Assembly (NCBI RefSeq): GCF_011303555.1
Contig: NZ_CP049868.1
Coordinates: forward strand, 6,200,001 to 6,264,000
Direction: 5' to 3'
DNA: 64,000 bases
DNA from: Pedobacter sp. HDW13
GTDB lineage: Bacteria > Bacteroidota > Bacteroidia > Sphingobacteriales > Sphingobacteriaceae
Shown piece after piece: positions 1 to 9,037 of the stretch. The notes beneath the pieces are model-generated. The model ran no database searches. It saw only the letters and a program-made list of their open reading frames with translations, and was not told where the DNA came from. Positions within the stretch are counted from its first letter, which is position 1; each line of letters begins with the position of its first letter. The position numbers and the translations under genes were made by a program.

Positions 1-234
1 TGACACCTGTCGATATCTATGAAAATTAGAAAAATAAGTCATTTTAAACCACACAAATCAACACAAAAGAGTATTCTTAGTATTACAAAAAGAATGTTTT
101 ATAAATAAAGTATGTAATTGGTTTACACTTTTTATTGAGATTAATTGAGTGGTATTTACAATCGAGGGTGGTTTTTATTGTTTTTAGAAAGTATTATTCG
201 GTTCAATTAAACTATAAACTGCTCCTACATTTTT

Positions 235-1185
235 TTAATTCAGCTTTGTTAACTGCTTCGAAAATTTTTCATAGGCCGTAAGGACATCGGAATAACTTAC
301 AAGCTTTAGCTTATTATCTCCACTAAACTTTTCGCCCGGGCTTTTACTGTGGTACTTTAACCGCTCAGCCATTTTTTCGTATGCCGATTTATCCCATTGT
401 ACTACTTTTAGAAAATGCGACAACAGCAATTCTACTCCCCAACTATAATCAAAAAAGGTATTTTTAGGGTGATTAACCAACATAATATCGGCCAGGGTTT
501 TATAGTAATTTGCAAGCACTTCTGCAGTAAATAAATTAAAGTCCTGATAGTGTTTCTCTTGTACCTCAACCTTTAAAATAGTTGAATTAACCATACCCGG
601 AACAGCATGTAGCCCCCTTCTTTGATGGTGCGATGCAATAACAGCATTAGGTTCTCTTGAAAGGAAAAAGAATGGTGTACTTGGGTACCACTTCCTTAAC
701 AAAGGATAAAAATGAATGTGCCAGCTGTCTAGTTTCACGAAGAGTTGTTTATATGCTGGTTTTCTTTTTTGCCCCATTATGGCAATAGTCGATTTAAGCA
801 AAAGCTCCTGCTGTTCTTCTGTTACAGTAGGATCCTGCTCTTTCATTCGCAAAATTTCATCAATTAACCGAGCCTCAGGAAAAACTATGTTTGTTAGAGC
901 GGTGGCCAAAGCCTGCGATAATAAAGTTGACCCGCACCTCGATACATGAAAGATGAAGGCATTTGGTGGTATCGAATCGATTTGTTTTGCCAATTCAACT
1001 AAAAAATCTAAACTGCTTGTTGGCAAATATCCTGATCTTTCTTTCATGCGTATCCTGCAAAGCTGAATGGTTTCATCAAAAAAAGGTTCTTGTATATGCC
1101 TATCTTCCAGATCCACCCACAAAAGCTGCCAATCATTTTCTTCGTAAACAAGTTGGTAAGGAATCCAGTTTATTAACGTATTCAT
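235..1185 (-). CDS. sulfotransferase family protein
   Basis: Probable PAPS-dependent sulfotransferase, or a related P-loop enzyme, of 316 aa. Around residues 78-90 it has the 5'-phosphosulfate-binding loop form, with SRCGSTLL following a hydrophobic strand. Further on, LSREPNAVIASHHQRR matches the 3'-phosphate-binding region (R-x-P-x-x-x-x-x-S). There is no signal peptide, so it should be cytoplasmic. Its start overlaps the stop of the upstream hydroxylase reading frame by 4 bases (ATGA), so the two are translationally coupled. The acceptor substrate cannot be read from the sequence. The pairing with an Asp/Asn hydroxylase and a divergent dioxygenase suggests peptide or small-molecule tailoring (inference). 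The family call is fairly safe and the substrate is unknown. Confidence 0.8.
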   Translation of the reverse strand: MNTLINWIPYQLVYEENDWQLLWVDLEDRHIQEPFFDETIQLCRIRMKERSGYLPTSSLDFLVELAKQIDSIPPNAFIFHVSRCGSTLLSQALATALTNIVFPEARLIDEILRMKEQDPTVTEEQQELLLKSTIAIMGQKRKPAYKQLFVKLDSWHIHFYPLLRKWYPSTPFFFLSREPNAVIASHHQRRGLHAVPGMVNSTILKVEVQEKHYQDFNLFTAEVLANYYKTLADIMLVNHPKNTFFDYSWGVELLLSHFLKVVQWDKSAYEKMAERLKYHSKSPGEKFSGDNKLKLVSYSDVLTAYEKFSKQLTKLN

Positions 1186-1921
1186 TCAAGATTTTTTTTC
1201 AATTGCGCGACCAAGTCCCCGGCTGCTGGTGTATCCATTCGCTCCAGTTCTTCAATCATTTTTAAGGTTGTATCCCGATCTAAAGCCTGTCCCTGGCTTT
1301 CTTCTTCAAATTTATAGCCATAGCTTTCGAATAAACGGTCTGTCCATTCATTCCTTAATGCATCAATAACCAAATGTACCCTAACATTTTCGCCAGCATT
1401 AATAATGCTGTGCGTTTGATCAAAATCAATGTACCAGCAGGAGCCTTCTATCAGCCTTAACTGCTCTCCTCCTACTATAAATTTTAGCTGATTATTAGTT
1501 TGAATAGGAATGTGTATCCTCAATGCGCCCCCTTCATAATTACAGCCTCGGTCTCTATGCGGTTTTATTTCTGCCCCGGATGTAATGCAAGCAAACGAAC
1601 CGCTTCTTTAGGGCATTGCCACTCTTCGATGATTGATTTTAAGTAAGGCAATTGATTTAGTAAAGGTGTATCCTGATACTCATCTACCCCGTAGTTGGCT
1701 AAAATATCGTTTTCTCGCCCACTGGCTGAACGAAGTGCAATACTTTGCCAATCCCCCTCGTAATCATTCTTGTTGAAATGATCAACCCAATTTTGTTGTA
1801 ATGCAATGGATAGCTCACTCTTGAGCAACGGAATGTTATATTCCTGGTTAAACTGGATGTATTTTAGCAAGGCCGGGATGTTTTTTTTTGTAATATTAGC
1901 TAAGTGTTTCTTATTGAGCAA
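1182..1921 (-). pseudogene. aspartyl/asparaginyl beta-hydroxylase, split by a -1 frameshift
   Basis: Two reading frames together make one 2-oxoglutarate/Fe(II) hydroxylase of about 246 aa. The N-terminal half (1565-1921) carries the family's DYEGDWQSIALRS and TPLLNQLPYL blocks and ends in LHPGQK-stop. The C-terminal half (from about 1576 down to 1182) continues with AEIKPHRDRGCNYEGG, then RIHIPIQTN, SCWYIDFDQTHSI and VHLVID, the conserved family core with its iron-binding histidines. Restoring one base in the C run at 1574-1577 joins them without a gap. The N-terminal start is a TTG (LLNKKHL); no upstream ATG is in frame. Whether the break is biological or a sequencing error is undecided. The gene is coupled to the sulfotransferase downstream. 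Confidence 0.85.
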
Positions 1922-2030
1922 ATATTTAATCTGCTTTTTATCGGTGATGCTTACTTTAGATTAGTTTAAATATTTCTGAAATTGTAATTTTAATCTTAGT
2001 ATTGGGTGAATTAATTTGCTTCAATCTTTT

Positions 2031-2993
2031 ATGCACGATTCTTCCAGCAGTACTATTGCCTTTCTCGAAATTTACCGGCTGCATCATCACCCCAAACATC
2101 CACAGAAACAAATGGATGAATCTTTTATTCAATCAGAGCAGGTTTTCCTGAATACATTTGAACTCGGAATATTTGAAATTTATGATTTCTTATACTCTAA
2201 ATGCCTGGACACTGATCATTTTAAACAATGGATTATTGACCTTAAAGGAGCAGACTTTTTTAATACAGCTTCGCAGCAATTCTTTAAACTTCAAAGCGGT
2301 AATAATAGTCAGCAAAAGGCTGACTTTGCGGACATACTAACTGCCGAACAACATGCTTTCTGGAATACCAATGGTTATCTCAAAATAGAACAAATTATTA
2401 ACGGGCAAGACTGCGATGCAGTAACTGATCTAATTTGCCAAACCTTAAATATTGATTTAACCAATCCACAAACCTGGTATCCACAACACGAGTTATTACA
2501 GGGCTTAATGTTGCAAAAATATCAGGATGAAGCTATTGCCAACATTCGCAACAATATACAAATAAAGGCAGCTTTTAGCAGTTTGTACCAACACAACAAC
2601 ATCTTAGCGAATTGCGAAAAAGTGAGTTATAATCCGCCAGTGAATCGGCATTTTTCTTTTAAGGGAAGTCCGTTGCATTGGGATATCGATTTCCAGAAAG
2701 GCCCAAGATACTATATTCAGGGTTTATTGTATCTGAACGATGTTCCTGCCAACAGGGGTGCTTTTACCTTAATTCCGAGCTTTCATCACCAGATTGAGGA
2801 GCATCTATCCCGTTTCGATAATCCTGAAATTGCAATTACCGCTTTGCGAAATAAAGGTTTGGAAATTCCGGTTGAGGGTAAAAAAGGCGATTTAATTGTT
2901 TGGTTAGAATCGCTTCCTCATGCTGCCAGTCCGAACCATTCTGATTTACCAAGGTTTGTGCAATATGTGAGTTTTAATGAGATAGGTTTTTAA
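2031..2993 (+). CDS. phytanoyl-CoA dioxygenase family protein
   Basis: Fe(II)/2-oxoglutarate-dependent oxygenase of about 320 aa. The metal site is visible: HWDID at about residues 216-220 supplies the His-x-Asp pair, LPHAASPN about 80 residues later the distal His, and PRFVQYVSF the arginine that binds 2-oxoglutarate. Between them lies the usual IQGLLYLNDVPANRGAF strand. The first about 110 residues are a helical extension. I take the ATG at 2031; a TTG five codons upstream (2016) is in frame and possible. It is divergent from the beta-hydroxylase/sulfotransferase pair, with about 100 bases between. The substrate is unknown. The oxygenase fold is well supported. Confidence 0.85.
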   Translation: MHDSSSSTIAFLEIYRLHHHPKHPQKQMDESFIQSEQVFLNTFELGIFEIYDFLYSKCLDTDHFKQWIIDLKGADFFNTASQQFFKLQSGNNSQQKADFADILTAEQHAFWNTNGYLKIEQIINGQDCDAVTDLICQTLNIDLTNPQTWYPQHELLQGLMLQKYQDEAIANIRNNIQIKAAFSSLYQHNNILANCEKVSYNPPVNRHFSFKGSPLHWDIDFQKGPRYYIQGLLYLNDVPANRGAFTLIPSFHHQIEEHLSRFDNPEIAITALRNKGLEIPVEGKKGDLIVWLESLPHAASPNHSDLPRFVQYVSFNEIGF

Positions 2994-3068
2994 CCGCAAA
3001 GTACGGAGAGAAAAGGCGCAGAGGCACAAAGCAAAATGTAAATAACCACGAGAGAGTCAGTAAACAAT

Positions 3069-3094
3069 CCGTGTATTCCCAGAATCCGTGGCTA
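3069..3094 (+). repeat. dispersed intergenic repeat, copy 1 (degenerate)
   Basis: This copy reads CCGTGTATTC followed by AATCCGTGGCTA and is a diverged version of the unit at 3774 and 3901. It lies between the dioxygenase gene and arr, next to another low-complexity tract (2995-3040) rich in AAAG/CGCAGAGG words. Confidence 0.5.
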
Positions 3095-3201
3095 CAACCG
3101 CAACGGATGCAATTCTATCTTAAAACGAGTTTCCATTATTTTTTTTTAATTTTAAAGGTCTGTCATTACCTCAAACATCTTGAACCAAAAACAACTACAC
3201 A

Positions 3202-3645
3202 ATGAAAACAACCGATCAGGGACAGGAACAACAATCGCCTATTCAACAAGCTTTTGCCCAAACCTTTTTTCATGGCACCAAAGCCGATTTAAAATCCGGA
3301 GATTTTATTGCAACGGGATATCAATCTAATTTTATAGACAAAAAACTGAAACACATTTACCTCTCCGCTACCTTAAATGCAGCAATATGGGGCGCTGAAC
3401 TGGCTTCGGGCGATGGACCTGAACGTATTTATCTGGTAGAAGCCACAGGACCTCTTGAAGATGATCCAAATGTAACCGACAAGAAATTTCCGGGCAACCC
3501 TACTATGTCTTACCGGTCGATACATCCGTTTAAAGTTATTGGAGAGGTTACAGTATGGCAAAGTCATTCGGCCGAGCAGGTTCATGCAATGAAAGAAGGT
3601 ATTGAAAAGCTTAAACAGCAAGGCATCATGACAATAGAGGAATAA
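3202..3645 (+). CDS. arr: NAD(+)--rifampin ADP-ribosyltransferase
   Basis: A 147 aa Arr-family enzyme that inactivates rifamycins by transferring ADP-ribose from NAD+ to the drug. Characteristic blocks in order are FFHGTKADLKSGDFI, then IYLSATLNAAIWGAELA, ERIYLVEATGPLEDDPNVTDKKFPGNPT and SYRS. Length and motif order fit the whole family, so the gene appears intact. It is cytoplasmic and stands alone between repeat-bearing intergenic regions with no integron or transposon beside it. It therefore looks like a chromosomal, intrinsic arr rather than a recently acquired cassette. Family assignment is very secure; actual resistance depends on expression. Confidence 0.95.
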   Translation: MKTTDQGQEQQSPIQQAFAQTFFHGTKADLKSGDFIATGYQSNFIDKKLKHIYLSATLNAAIWGAELASGDGPERIYLVEATGPLEDDPNVTDKKFPGNPTMSYRSIHPFKVIGEVTVWQSHSAEQVHAMKEGIEKLKQQGIMTIEE

Positions 3646-3773
3646 GTATTATTTTATTCTTTTTACCATATAAGGCATTTTAGCACATCTGTTTTTTGTA
3701 CTTTCTATATGCTCCTAGATGCTTAGAGCTAGTAGATATATGTATTTTTCACCATTTATACGACATTGAGCCT

Positions 3774-3809
3774 CCCTGTGTATTCCGCGCATCCGTGGCT
3801 GTTAAACTT
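3774..3809 (+). repeat. dispersed intergenic repeat, copy 2
   Basis: This copy contains CTGTGTATTCCGCGCATCCG and then TGGCTGTTAAACTT. It is nearly identical to the copy at 3901-3939, with one or two changes. It lies in the 387-base non-coding stretch between arr and the thioredoxin-fold gene. Confidence 0.7.
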
Positions 3810-3900
3810 AATCATCCCCCTGCCCCTTCAACAAGGGAGACTAAATCATCTTTAAGGCAATGCTGAACGTAGTTAACTATAAAAATTCTATGGTACTGGG

Positions 3901-3939
3901 CTCTCTGTGTATTCCGTGCATCCGTGGCTGTTTAAACTT
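3901..3939 (+). repeat. dispersed intergenic repeat, copy 3
   Basis: This copy contains CTGTGTATTCCGTGCATCCG and then TGGCTGTTTAAACTT. It forms a direct repeat with 3774-3809 about 127 bases upstream. No coding potential is seen. It resembles the short dispersed extragenic repeats common in this group. Confidence 0.7.
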
Positions 3940-3960
3940 TAATTCATTCTTCTTTTGTCA

Positions 3961-3988
3961 ACAAAAAGCCTATCCATCCGGATAGGCT
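3961..3988 (-). terminator. Rho-independent terminator of the thioredoxin/SusC locus
   Basis: A perfect 9-bp stem, AGCCTATCC (3967-3975) and GGATAGGCT (3980-3988), has a 4-base loop. Read on the minus strand it is followed by a T-rich run. It sits 45 bases after the stop of the gene at 4033-5169 and is the natural end of the long minus-strand operon. Confidence 0.85.
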
Positions 3989-4032
3989 CTCGATCATTAA
4001 CTAAACTTATCAATTCCAAACTGATAATATCT

Positions 4033-5169
4033 TTACCTCGCGGCCATTTCCTGCTCCAGGCTCGTGGTTGGCATCTGGTATTTTTTAGCTCTGGCAATGG
4101 CCATCTGCATAAATTTCTTGTAGTTCTGCTCGTTTTTAATGGCTTTATTCAGATTTGCTGCAGTTTTAATTAACTCCAAACTGCTATCCTCATTTATAAT
4201 GGCATCGGCCCATTTGCCAAACAACTGACCTGTTTCGCCTGTCAATTGTTTTTTCGATAATAACCTGCTGTATAATGCGGAGAAATGATATTGGTACAAT
4301 ACGGGGTGTTGAATAGCGAACTTCAAATAGCCTACTGTATCTTTCTGTATCCCCAAATAGTAACGATCGCTTAGCGTTTGCAGGTTAATTTTCCAGATAT
4401 TGGCAGGGAACTTGCCTTCGTAGCTTTTTAAAAATTGTGTAAATGCTTCTGCGCCTTTATCGGTTTTTAATTGTTGCTCCATTTTTTGAAGCAAAGCTTT
4501 GTCAACCAATGCCTGTACAACTGCCTCGCCATAAAGTGCCTGGTAAGCTTTATAGTCATTTAATATTGCCTCATTCAGTTTGGCTGGACTTATCCTTGAA
4601 ATTAAAAAGGGCATCAGGGCATTTGTAACCTTCATATCCTTTAAGCTATCCGCATAGGTTGCAATAATCTGCTCGGTTATGCCTTTGCGGGTCTTTGCAA
4701 ATTCGTGATAAAAGGCTGGGTAATCGCTTTCTTTAAATGTTGCGGAATAGCCTTTTAAACTTTTATTTTGTAGCTGTTTTTGCTTTGCATCAGCTAAGAG
4801 TCCGATCAAATCGCCCGGATCTTTGTAACCTGAGTTATTGCTAATCAACTCTCCTTTTGCGTTAAGCACTAAAAAAGTAGGAAACCCATTTAAAATGTGC
4901 TGTACTTTTAAAGTATCGCCCAATTTGTCTTTAAAAATATCAACTTTAAGCATTACAAAATCTTTCGCCATTGCCGCTTTCACAGCAGCATTAGGAAACA
5001 CATCTTCATCCATTTGTGCACAGGGAATACAGCCAGTAAAGTAACAATCTATAAAAATTAGCTTGTTTTCTTCCTTGGCTTGTTTTAGTGCGCTTTGATA
5101 AGTTTGTGCCCTGGTACCTAAAGTACAGGCAAACAAACAGGCTAAGAGGTAATATTTTATATTTTTCAT
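4033..5169 (-). CDS. secreted thioredoxin-fold protein
   Basis: A 378 aa exported protein. It has a signal peptide (residues 1-21, ending TRAQ) and a thioredoxin-like domain at about 25-125. The active site is FTGCIPCAQMDEDVF (Cys47 and Cys50), with the cis-proline loop in GFPTFLVL. The last about 250 residues are a helical, lysine-rich region with no recognised motif. It is the last gene of the minus-strand locus, 3 bases after the retropepsin gene, and ends at a clear terminator. The CIPC motif rather than CGPC suggests an isomerase or reductase-type redox role in the periplasm (inference). Confidence 0.8.
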   Translation of the reverse strand: MKNIKYYLLACLFACTLGTRAQTYQSALKQAKEENKLIFIDCYFTGCIPCAQMDEDVFPNAAVKAAMAKDFVMLKVDIFKDKLGDTLKVQHILNGFPTFLVLNAKGELISNNSGYKDPGDLIGLLADAKQKQLQNKSLKGYSATFKESDYPAFYHEFAKTRKGITEQIIATYADSLKDMKVTNALMPFLISRISPAKLNEAILNDYKAYQALYGEAVVQALVDKALLQKMEQQLKTDKGAEAFTQFLKSYEGKFPANIWKINLQTLSDRYYLGIQKDTVGYLKFAIQHPVLYQYHFSALYSRLLSKKQLTGETGQLFGKWADAIINEDSSLELIKTAANLNKAIKNEQNYKKFMQMAIARAKKYQMPTTSLEQEMAAR

Positions 5170-5172
5170 GTT

Positions 5173-6351
5173 TTATTTGGTTAATGTAATATCCTTTTTG
5201 GTATCCCCCGCAGTATAGCTAAAAGTTAAGGGGCTGTTGGCCGGCAGTTTTTTCAGCTGTTCCAGTTTCTTAGTATTTTTAAGTAAATCGGCTGTATTGG
5301 TTCCGTTAATCTGGGTAATTAAAGTACCTTTTTCGAGCTGTGTTTCATTTGGTGGCAGTTGCCTGATTGAACTGATTATCTCTAACTGTCCGTTTAAGTT
5401 AAAACCCAATAAATAACTACCTAATGTAAAACTCTGCGGGTATACGTAGGTGTGATTTGGCATAAAATAGATCTCGTTTTTCTTTCTGTTGATGGTAAAA
5501 TTATATCTGGAAATAATCCCCATACCTATAGAGCCATCGAAACCCGGACTCCAGTTTTCATTTTGACCGCCGCCAGCCATTAAAGTAACAGGCATTTCTT
5601 TTATTACGGGCATATTGGTAAAAGAGAAGCTGCTTGCCTTGCCATTAAAGGTTGGCGAGGCAATGCCCATACTTACAGTACTGGCAGGATATTCTGAGGT
5701 AAAGCCACTTACCAATAAACGGTTCTGTTTTACAAAGGGCTTGAAACAAATCAGGTTATACGAAGCTCCGGTATCGAACACAAAGTTACCAGTGCTCGAT
5801 TTCCCCGCAACAATTTCTACATTGCCAGGTATAATGAATACACCTGAAGGAATAGTAACTGGCACTACAGTCCCTCCTTTTTCGTATTCATATCCTTCAA
5901 AATTATAAAGGGAAAGTTCTTTTTTGTTGAAATCGATCTGGGTGATATAACTCCTGGTCATGGTATTGCCAATAATGCCATCTAAATCTTTCCCGGTTTG
6001 CGGGAATACAGCAATAGGCTGGTGTTTCAACACAAATCCGTTTTCCATGGTAACATCATTATCACCAGAAATATCAATTTTCATGGAGCCTCCAACTACA
6101 GAAGCATTGTTGCTTCGCGTAATTTTAAGCCCAATGCTATCAGCAAGTGTTTTCTCAAGCGCCATGCCATCTGCACCGGTATCGAAAAGGAGTTTAAAAA
6201 CCCTGTTGTGGTTATTTAGCTTAACTTTTAAAACAATAGAGCCGTGTACCATCTCAAAAGGGATGGTTGTTACGGGTTTATTTTGCTGCGCGTTTACCAT
6301 CAGGGTAAAACAGCTCATCAGCAAAATAAATAGGGTAAGTTTAAATTTCAT
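5173..6351 (-). CDS. retropepsin-like aspartic protease with C-terminal PDZ
   Basis: A 392 aa exported protein with a signal peptide ending NAQ. It has two aspartyl-protease-type halves: LLFDTGADGMAL near residues 54-65 and FVFDTGASYNLI near 190-200, so both catalytic Asp-Thr-Gly motifs are present in one chain. The C-terminal about 80 residues (GTLITQINGTN and after) look like a PDZ peptide-binding domain. It lies 3 bases upstream of the thioredoxin-fold gene and 10 bases downstream of a TlpA protein, inside the SusC/SusD locus. This suggests processing of a peptide substrate or of exported proteins (inference). Confidence 0.85.
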   Translation of the reverse strand: MKFKLTLFILLMSCFTLMVNAQQNKPVTTIPFEMVHGSIVLKVKLNNHNRVFKLLFDTGADGMALEKTLADSIGLKITRSNNASVVGGSMKIDISGDNDVTMENGFVLKHQPIAVFPQTGKDLDGIIGNTMTRSYITQIDFNKKELSLYNFEGYEYEKGGTVVPVTIPSGVFIIPGNVEIVAGKSSTGNFVFDTGASYNLICFKPFVKQNRLLVSGFTSEYPASTVSMGIASPTFNGKASSFSFTNMPVIKEMPVTLMAGGGQNENWSPGFDGSIGMGIISRYNFTINRKKNEIYFMPNHTYVYPQSFTLGSYLLGFNLNGQLEIISSIRQLPPNETQLEKGTLITQINGTNTADLLKNTKKLEQLKKLPANSPLTFSYTAGDTKKDITLTK

Positions 6352-6361
6352 TGGAGTTTGC

Positions 6362-7549
6362 TTAATGTCCGTATATTTTTGCCAAAGCCTGGTCTATATC
6401 ATCTGTAGCACTTGCCGTAATTCTTAAAAGCACTTTTCCATCTTTGCCAACCAATATCTTGGTCGGGAAAGCCATTACATTATAATCTTTTACCAGGTCT
6501 TGCTTTTCAATTCCATCCATATTGAGGATATGAACCCAGTTAATTCCATCCTCGGCTATGGCTTTTGTCCAGGCTGCCTGGGCTTCGGTTAAGCTTTTAC
6601 CCCTTTCCTGAGCAATGCCTATAATTTCGAATCCATCTTTTTTGTATTGCTCATAAAGCGCTTTCAGGTGTGGGTGACTGGCCCTGCACGGACCGCACCA
6701 GCTGCCCCAAAAATCGAGAAGTACGGCTTTCCCTTTATAATCGGCCAGGCGAATCAGTTTTCCTGCTTTATCTTTTCTTTCGAAATTGACAGTTGGTGAG
6801 CCAGCCAAAGAGTTACTTACTTTTTTCAGGTAGCTTTTTATTCCTGATGCCATAGGGTGGTCTTTATATTTAGCAGCCAAACCGTTAAAAGCCTGTGTAT
6901 AACCATCAGCTGTATAAATATTCTGCATTCGGCTCAATAAAAATACAGATGCAAAGGCCTCGGGATGTTGTGCTACAAAGCTTTTCTGCTTGTCTCTGAT
7001 TTTCTTAAAATTAACACCTGCCTCTTCCTGCAGCATTTCTGTTGTTGCTTCGAGTTTTTCGCCATGGTACTGGGCATTAAACAGATTGTTATAGATCAGG
7101 TAAGTTCTACGCTCCTCTGCTCTAACGCTTTGCTTATAACTGTTGAAGATGTTATTTTCCTGATCGCCTTTTACATCGGCAAATTGTACCAACAATGCAT
7201 CGCCGGTTAAGTTAATATCCTGATTGTAGATAAACAGATCGAGTGGCGGAGCTGGGTTGCCAACACTTTTACCATCAACAATGGCAGAAAGATCTCTTTT
7301 TATCCCAACATCCATTCGCGCAACAACAGGAACTTTTTGTTTGGGCACCGTAATGGTAAAAACATCGTTAACGGCAGTAGCTTTAAAAAAAATATTTTGA
7401 CCGGCATCATCTGCAAAGCTTACCCTTACGCTGTTTTCTTTAAGGCCTTTCAGGCTCCCACTAATGTGGATACTATCCTGTTTTGCATAAAGTGCCTGCG
7501 AAACCAAAAGCATGGCAATGCCCGTACACCAATTTTTTAGTGTTTTCAT
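6362..7549 (-). CDS. TlpA-type thioredoxin with N-terminal DUF4369-like domain
   Basis: A 395 aa periplasmic protein. A signal peptide (residues 1-22) is followed by a DUF4369-like beta domain (IHISGSLKGL onward), a helical linker, and a TlpA/ResA thioredoxin domain from about 255. The active site is DFWGSWCGPCRASHPH (CGPC at about 285-288). Family members are membrane-side thiol-disulfide oxidoreductases. It is the second of three thioredoxin-fold genes in the same minus-strand locus and is separated from the preceding one by a 57-base gap containing a hairpin. The domain call is secure; its target is unknown. Confidence 0.9.
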   Translation of the reverse strand: MKTLKNWCTGIAMLLVSQALYAKQDSIHISGSLKGLKENSVRVSFADDAGQNIFFKATAVNDVFTITVPKQKVPVVARMDVGIKRDLSAIVDGKSVGNPAPPLDLFIYNQDINLTGDALLVQFADVKGDQENNIFNSYKQSVRAEERRTYLIYNNLFNAQYHGEKLEATTEMLQEEAGVNFKKIRDKQKSFVAQHPEAFASVFLLSRMQNIYTADGYTQAFNGLAAKYKDHPMASGIKSYLKKVSNSLAGSPTVNFERKDKAGKLIRLADYKGKAVLLDFWGSWCGPCRASHPHLKALYEQYKKDGFEIIGIAQERGKSLTEAQAAWTKAIAEDGINWVHILNMDGIEKQDLVKDYNVMAFPTKILVGKDGKVLLRITASATDDIDQALAKIYGH

Positions 7550-7569
7550 AGTTTAAATGTTTTGATTTA

Positions 7570-7597
7570 AAGGGTAGCACTGATTAGTCCTACCCTT
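7570..7597 (-). promoter_or_regulatory. intergenic hairpin between two TlpA genes
   Basis: A perfect 8-bp stem, AAGGGTAG (7570-7577) and CTACCCTT (7590-7597), has a 12-base loop. It lies between the stop of the gene at 7607-8989 and the start of the next. There is no T tract after it on the minus strand, so a processing or mRNA-stability element is more likely than a terminator. Confidence 0.55.
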
Positions 7598-7606
7598 CGG
7601 AACGAT

Positions 7607-8989
7607 TTATTTTGCAGCTTCTGCCAACAAAAGTTCTTTCAATTTAGGATCTGAAGGACGTGCTGAATCGACACTTACAATTTTTCCTTTTTTATCAAAC
7701 ACTAAAAATCTTGGAATGGTATTTACTTTATAATATTTAGAGAATTCGTTATTCTGACCTGCAAACAACTGCATACCTCCTAAATTTTCATCTTTAATCA
7801 TTTTCAACCATTTCTCTTTGTCTTTATCGGCATCAGTAGAAATGCTTACTACTTGAATAGGCTGTCCCTCGATATCTTTTTCGAGTTGTTTAAGGTGCGG
7901 AAATTCAGCTCTACACGGACCACACCAAGTTGCCCAAACATCAACCAATACCACTTTCCCTTTTAAACTTGCAAAAGAAACATCTTTTCCTGTTTTATCA
8001 GGATAACTAAACTGTAAAGCATCGGTACCAGGTTTGTAAGAAAGAAGTGGTGTTATTAAAGCATTATTTTTTTCTTTTTGTGCTTTGGTTACAATGTATT
8101 TTTCGAAATGATCGGCCACTGCTTTGTACTCGTCGTGGCTTTTATATCTGGCCAGGTTTTCTAACACCAGTTCACCTTTTAAGGTATCGTTTGGCACATA
8201 GGTGGTATAAGTTTCTAAACCTTCAATGCCTGGTTTGTATGGCTTTTTATCCTGACGCATATTTACACCAACTAATGCTGATAATACGCGCATGCCATAT
8301 GGATAGTTGTAAATCTTTTGAGCGCTCTTACCCATTTCATTGGCCTTAAGTGTGCTATAAAAGTCGCTGTATTCTTCTACACCAGGATGTGCAGAACGTG
8401 GTGTATTTAAAAAATTAGTAGCGTAGTTGGCCAAATCCAGTTCAATAATATCTTTCATTTGTTTATCGAACTTCGCATTACCGGTAGCTTTTCCGTTTAA
8501 AAATGTTTTGGCTTTGGCTACAATGGCTTCCTGCTGAGGAAAATAATCCATAAACGTACTGTTCTTACCCATAAAATTGATGGCTTTCTGATACAACGGA
8601 TTGGTTAATTCGTTCCATTGTTTCATTACCATATTTTCTTTGGAGTTAAGTTTTCCGTTTAGTGTATAGGTCGTATCCGCAAGTGTAATATCAAGCTGTT
8701 CGCCCCCTTTAAAATAGAAAGTATAGTTTTCATTTGGCGACAGTTCATTACCTGTTCCAATTACATAAACTCCTTCATAATCCGGGTAAAAGGTAAAGCC
8801 AAACTTTTTACCTTCACTTACGGCAGCATTTGCAATCTCTACAGTTCGGCCATTGGCTACTTTAAAAAGTTTAACATTTGGGCGGTTAGGGCGTTTCAAT
8901 TCGCCTTTAACCTGAACGGGTTGCTGTGCTAAACCCGCCAACGCAATTGCTACCAGGGCAAGCGTGGTGCTTAAAGTTTTTTTAATCAT
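7607..8989 (-). CDS. TlpA family thiol-disulfide oxidoreductase
   Basis: A 460 aa exported protein. A signal peptide (ALAGLAQ) is followed by a DUF4369-like N-terminal domain, a helical middle region, and a C-terminal thioredoxin domain from about 325. The motif is VDVWATWCGPCRAEFPH, with Cys356 and Cys359 as the redox pair and TIPRFLVF as the cis-proline loop. It is the first of the thioredoxin genes after the SusC/SusD/lipoprotein block. SusC/SusD loci with several TlpA proteins are frequent in Sphingobacteriaceae. The redox partner is unknown. Confidence 0.9.
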   Translation of the reverse strand: MIKKTLSTTLALVAIALAGLAQQPVQVKGELKRPNRPNVKLFKVANGRTVEIANAAVSEGKKFGFTFYPDYEGVYVIGTGNELSPNENYTFYFKGGEQLDITLADTTYTLNGKLNSKENMVMKQWNELTNPLYQKAINFMGKNSTFMDYFPQQEAIVAKAKTFLNGKATGNAKFDKQMKDIIELDLANYATNFLNTPRSAHPGVEEYSDFYSTLKANEMGKSAQKIYNYPYGMRVLSALVGVNMRQDKKPYKPGIEGLETYTTYVPNDTLKGELVLENLARYKSHDEYKAVADHFEKYIVTKAQKEKNNALITPLLSYKPGTDALQFSYPDKTGKDVSFASLKGKVVLVDVWATWCGPCRAEFPHLKQLEKDIEGQPIQVVSISTDADKDKEKWLKMIKDENLGGMQLFAGQNNEFSKYYKVNTIPRFLVFDKKGKIVSVDSARPSDPKLKELLLAEAAK

Positions 8990-9037
8990 TTTTTCGATGT
9001 TTTGTTTATTTGTGGTTATTTAAATGGCAGTTTAACA

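Noticed and set aside
716..1265. Plus-strand reading frames of 77 and 100 codons
   Set aside because: They lie antisense to the sulfotransferase and hydroxylase and have no natural composition or motif.
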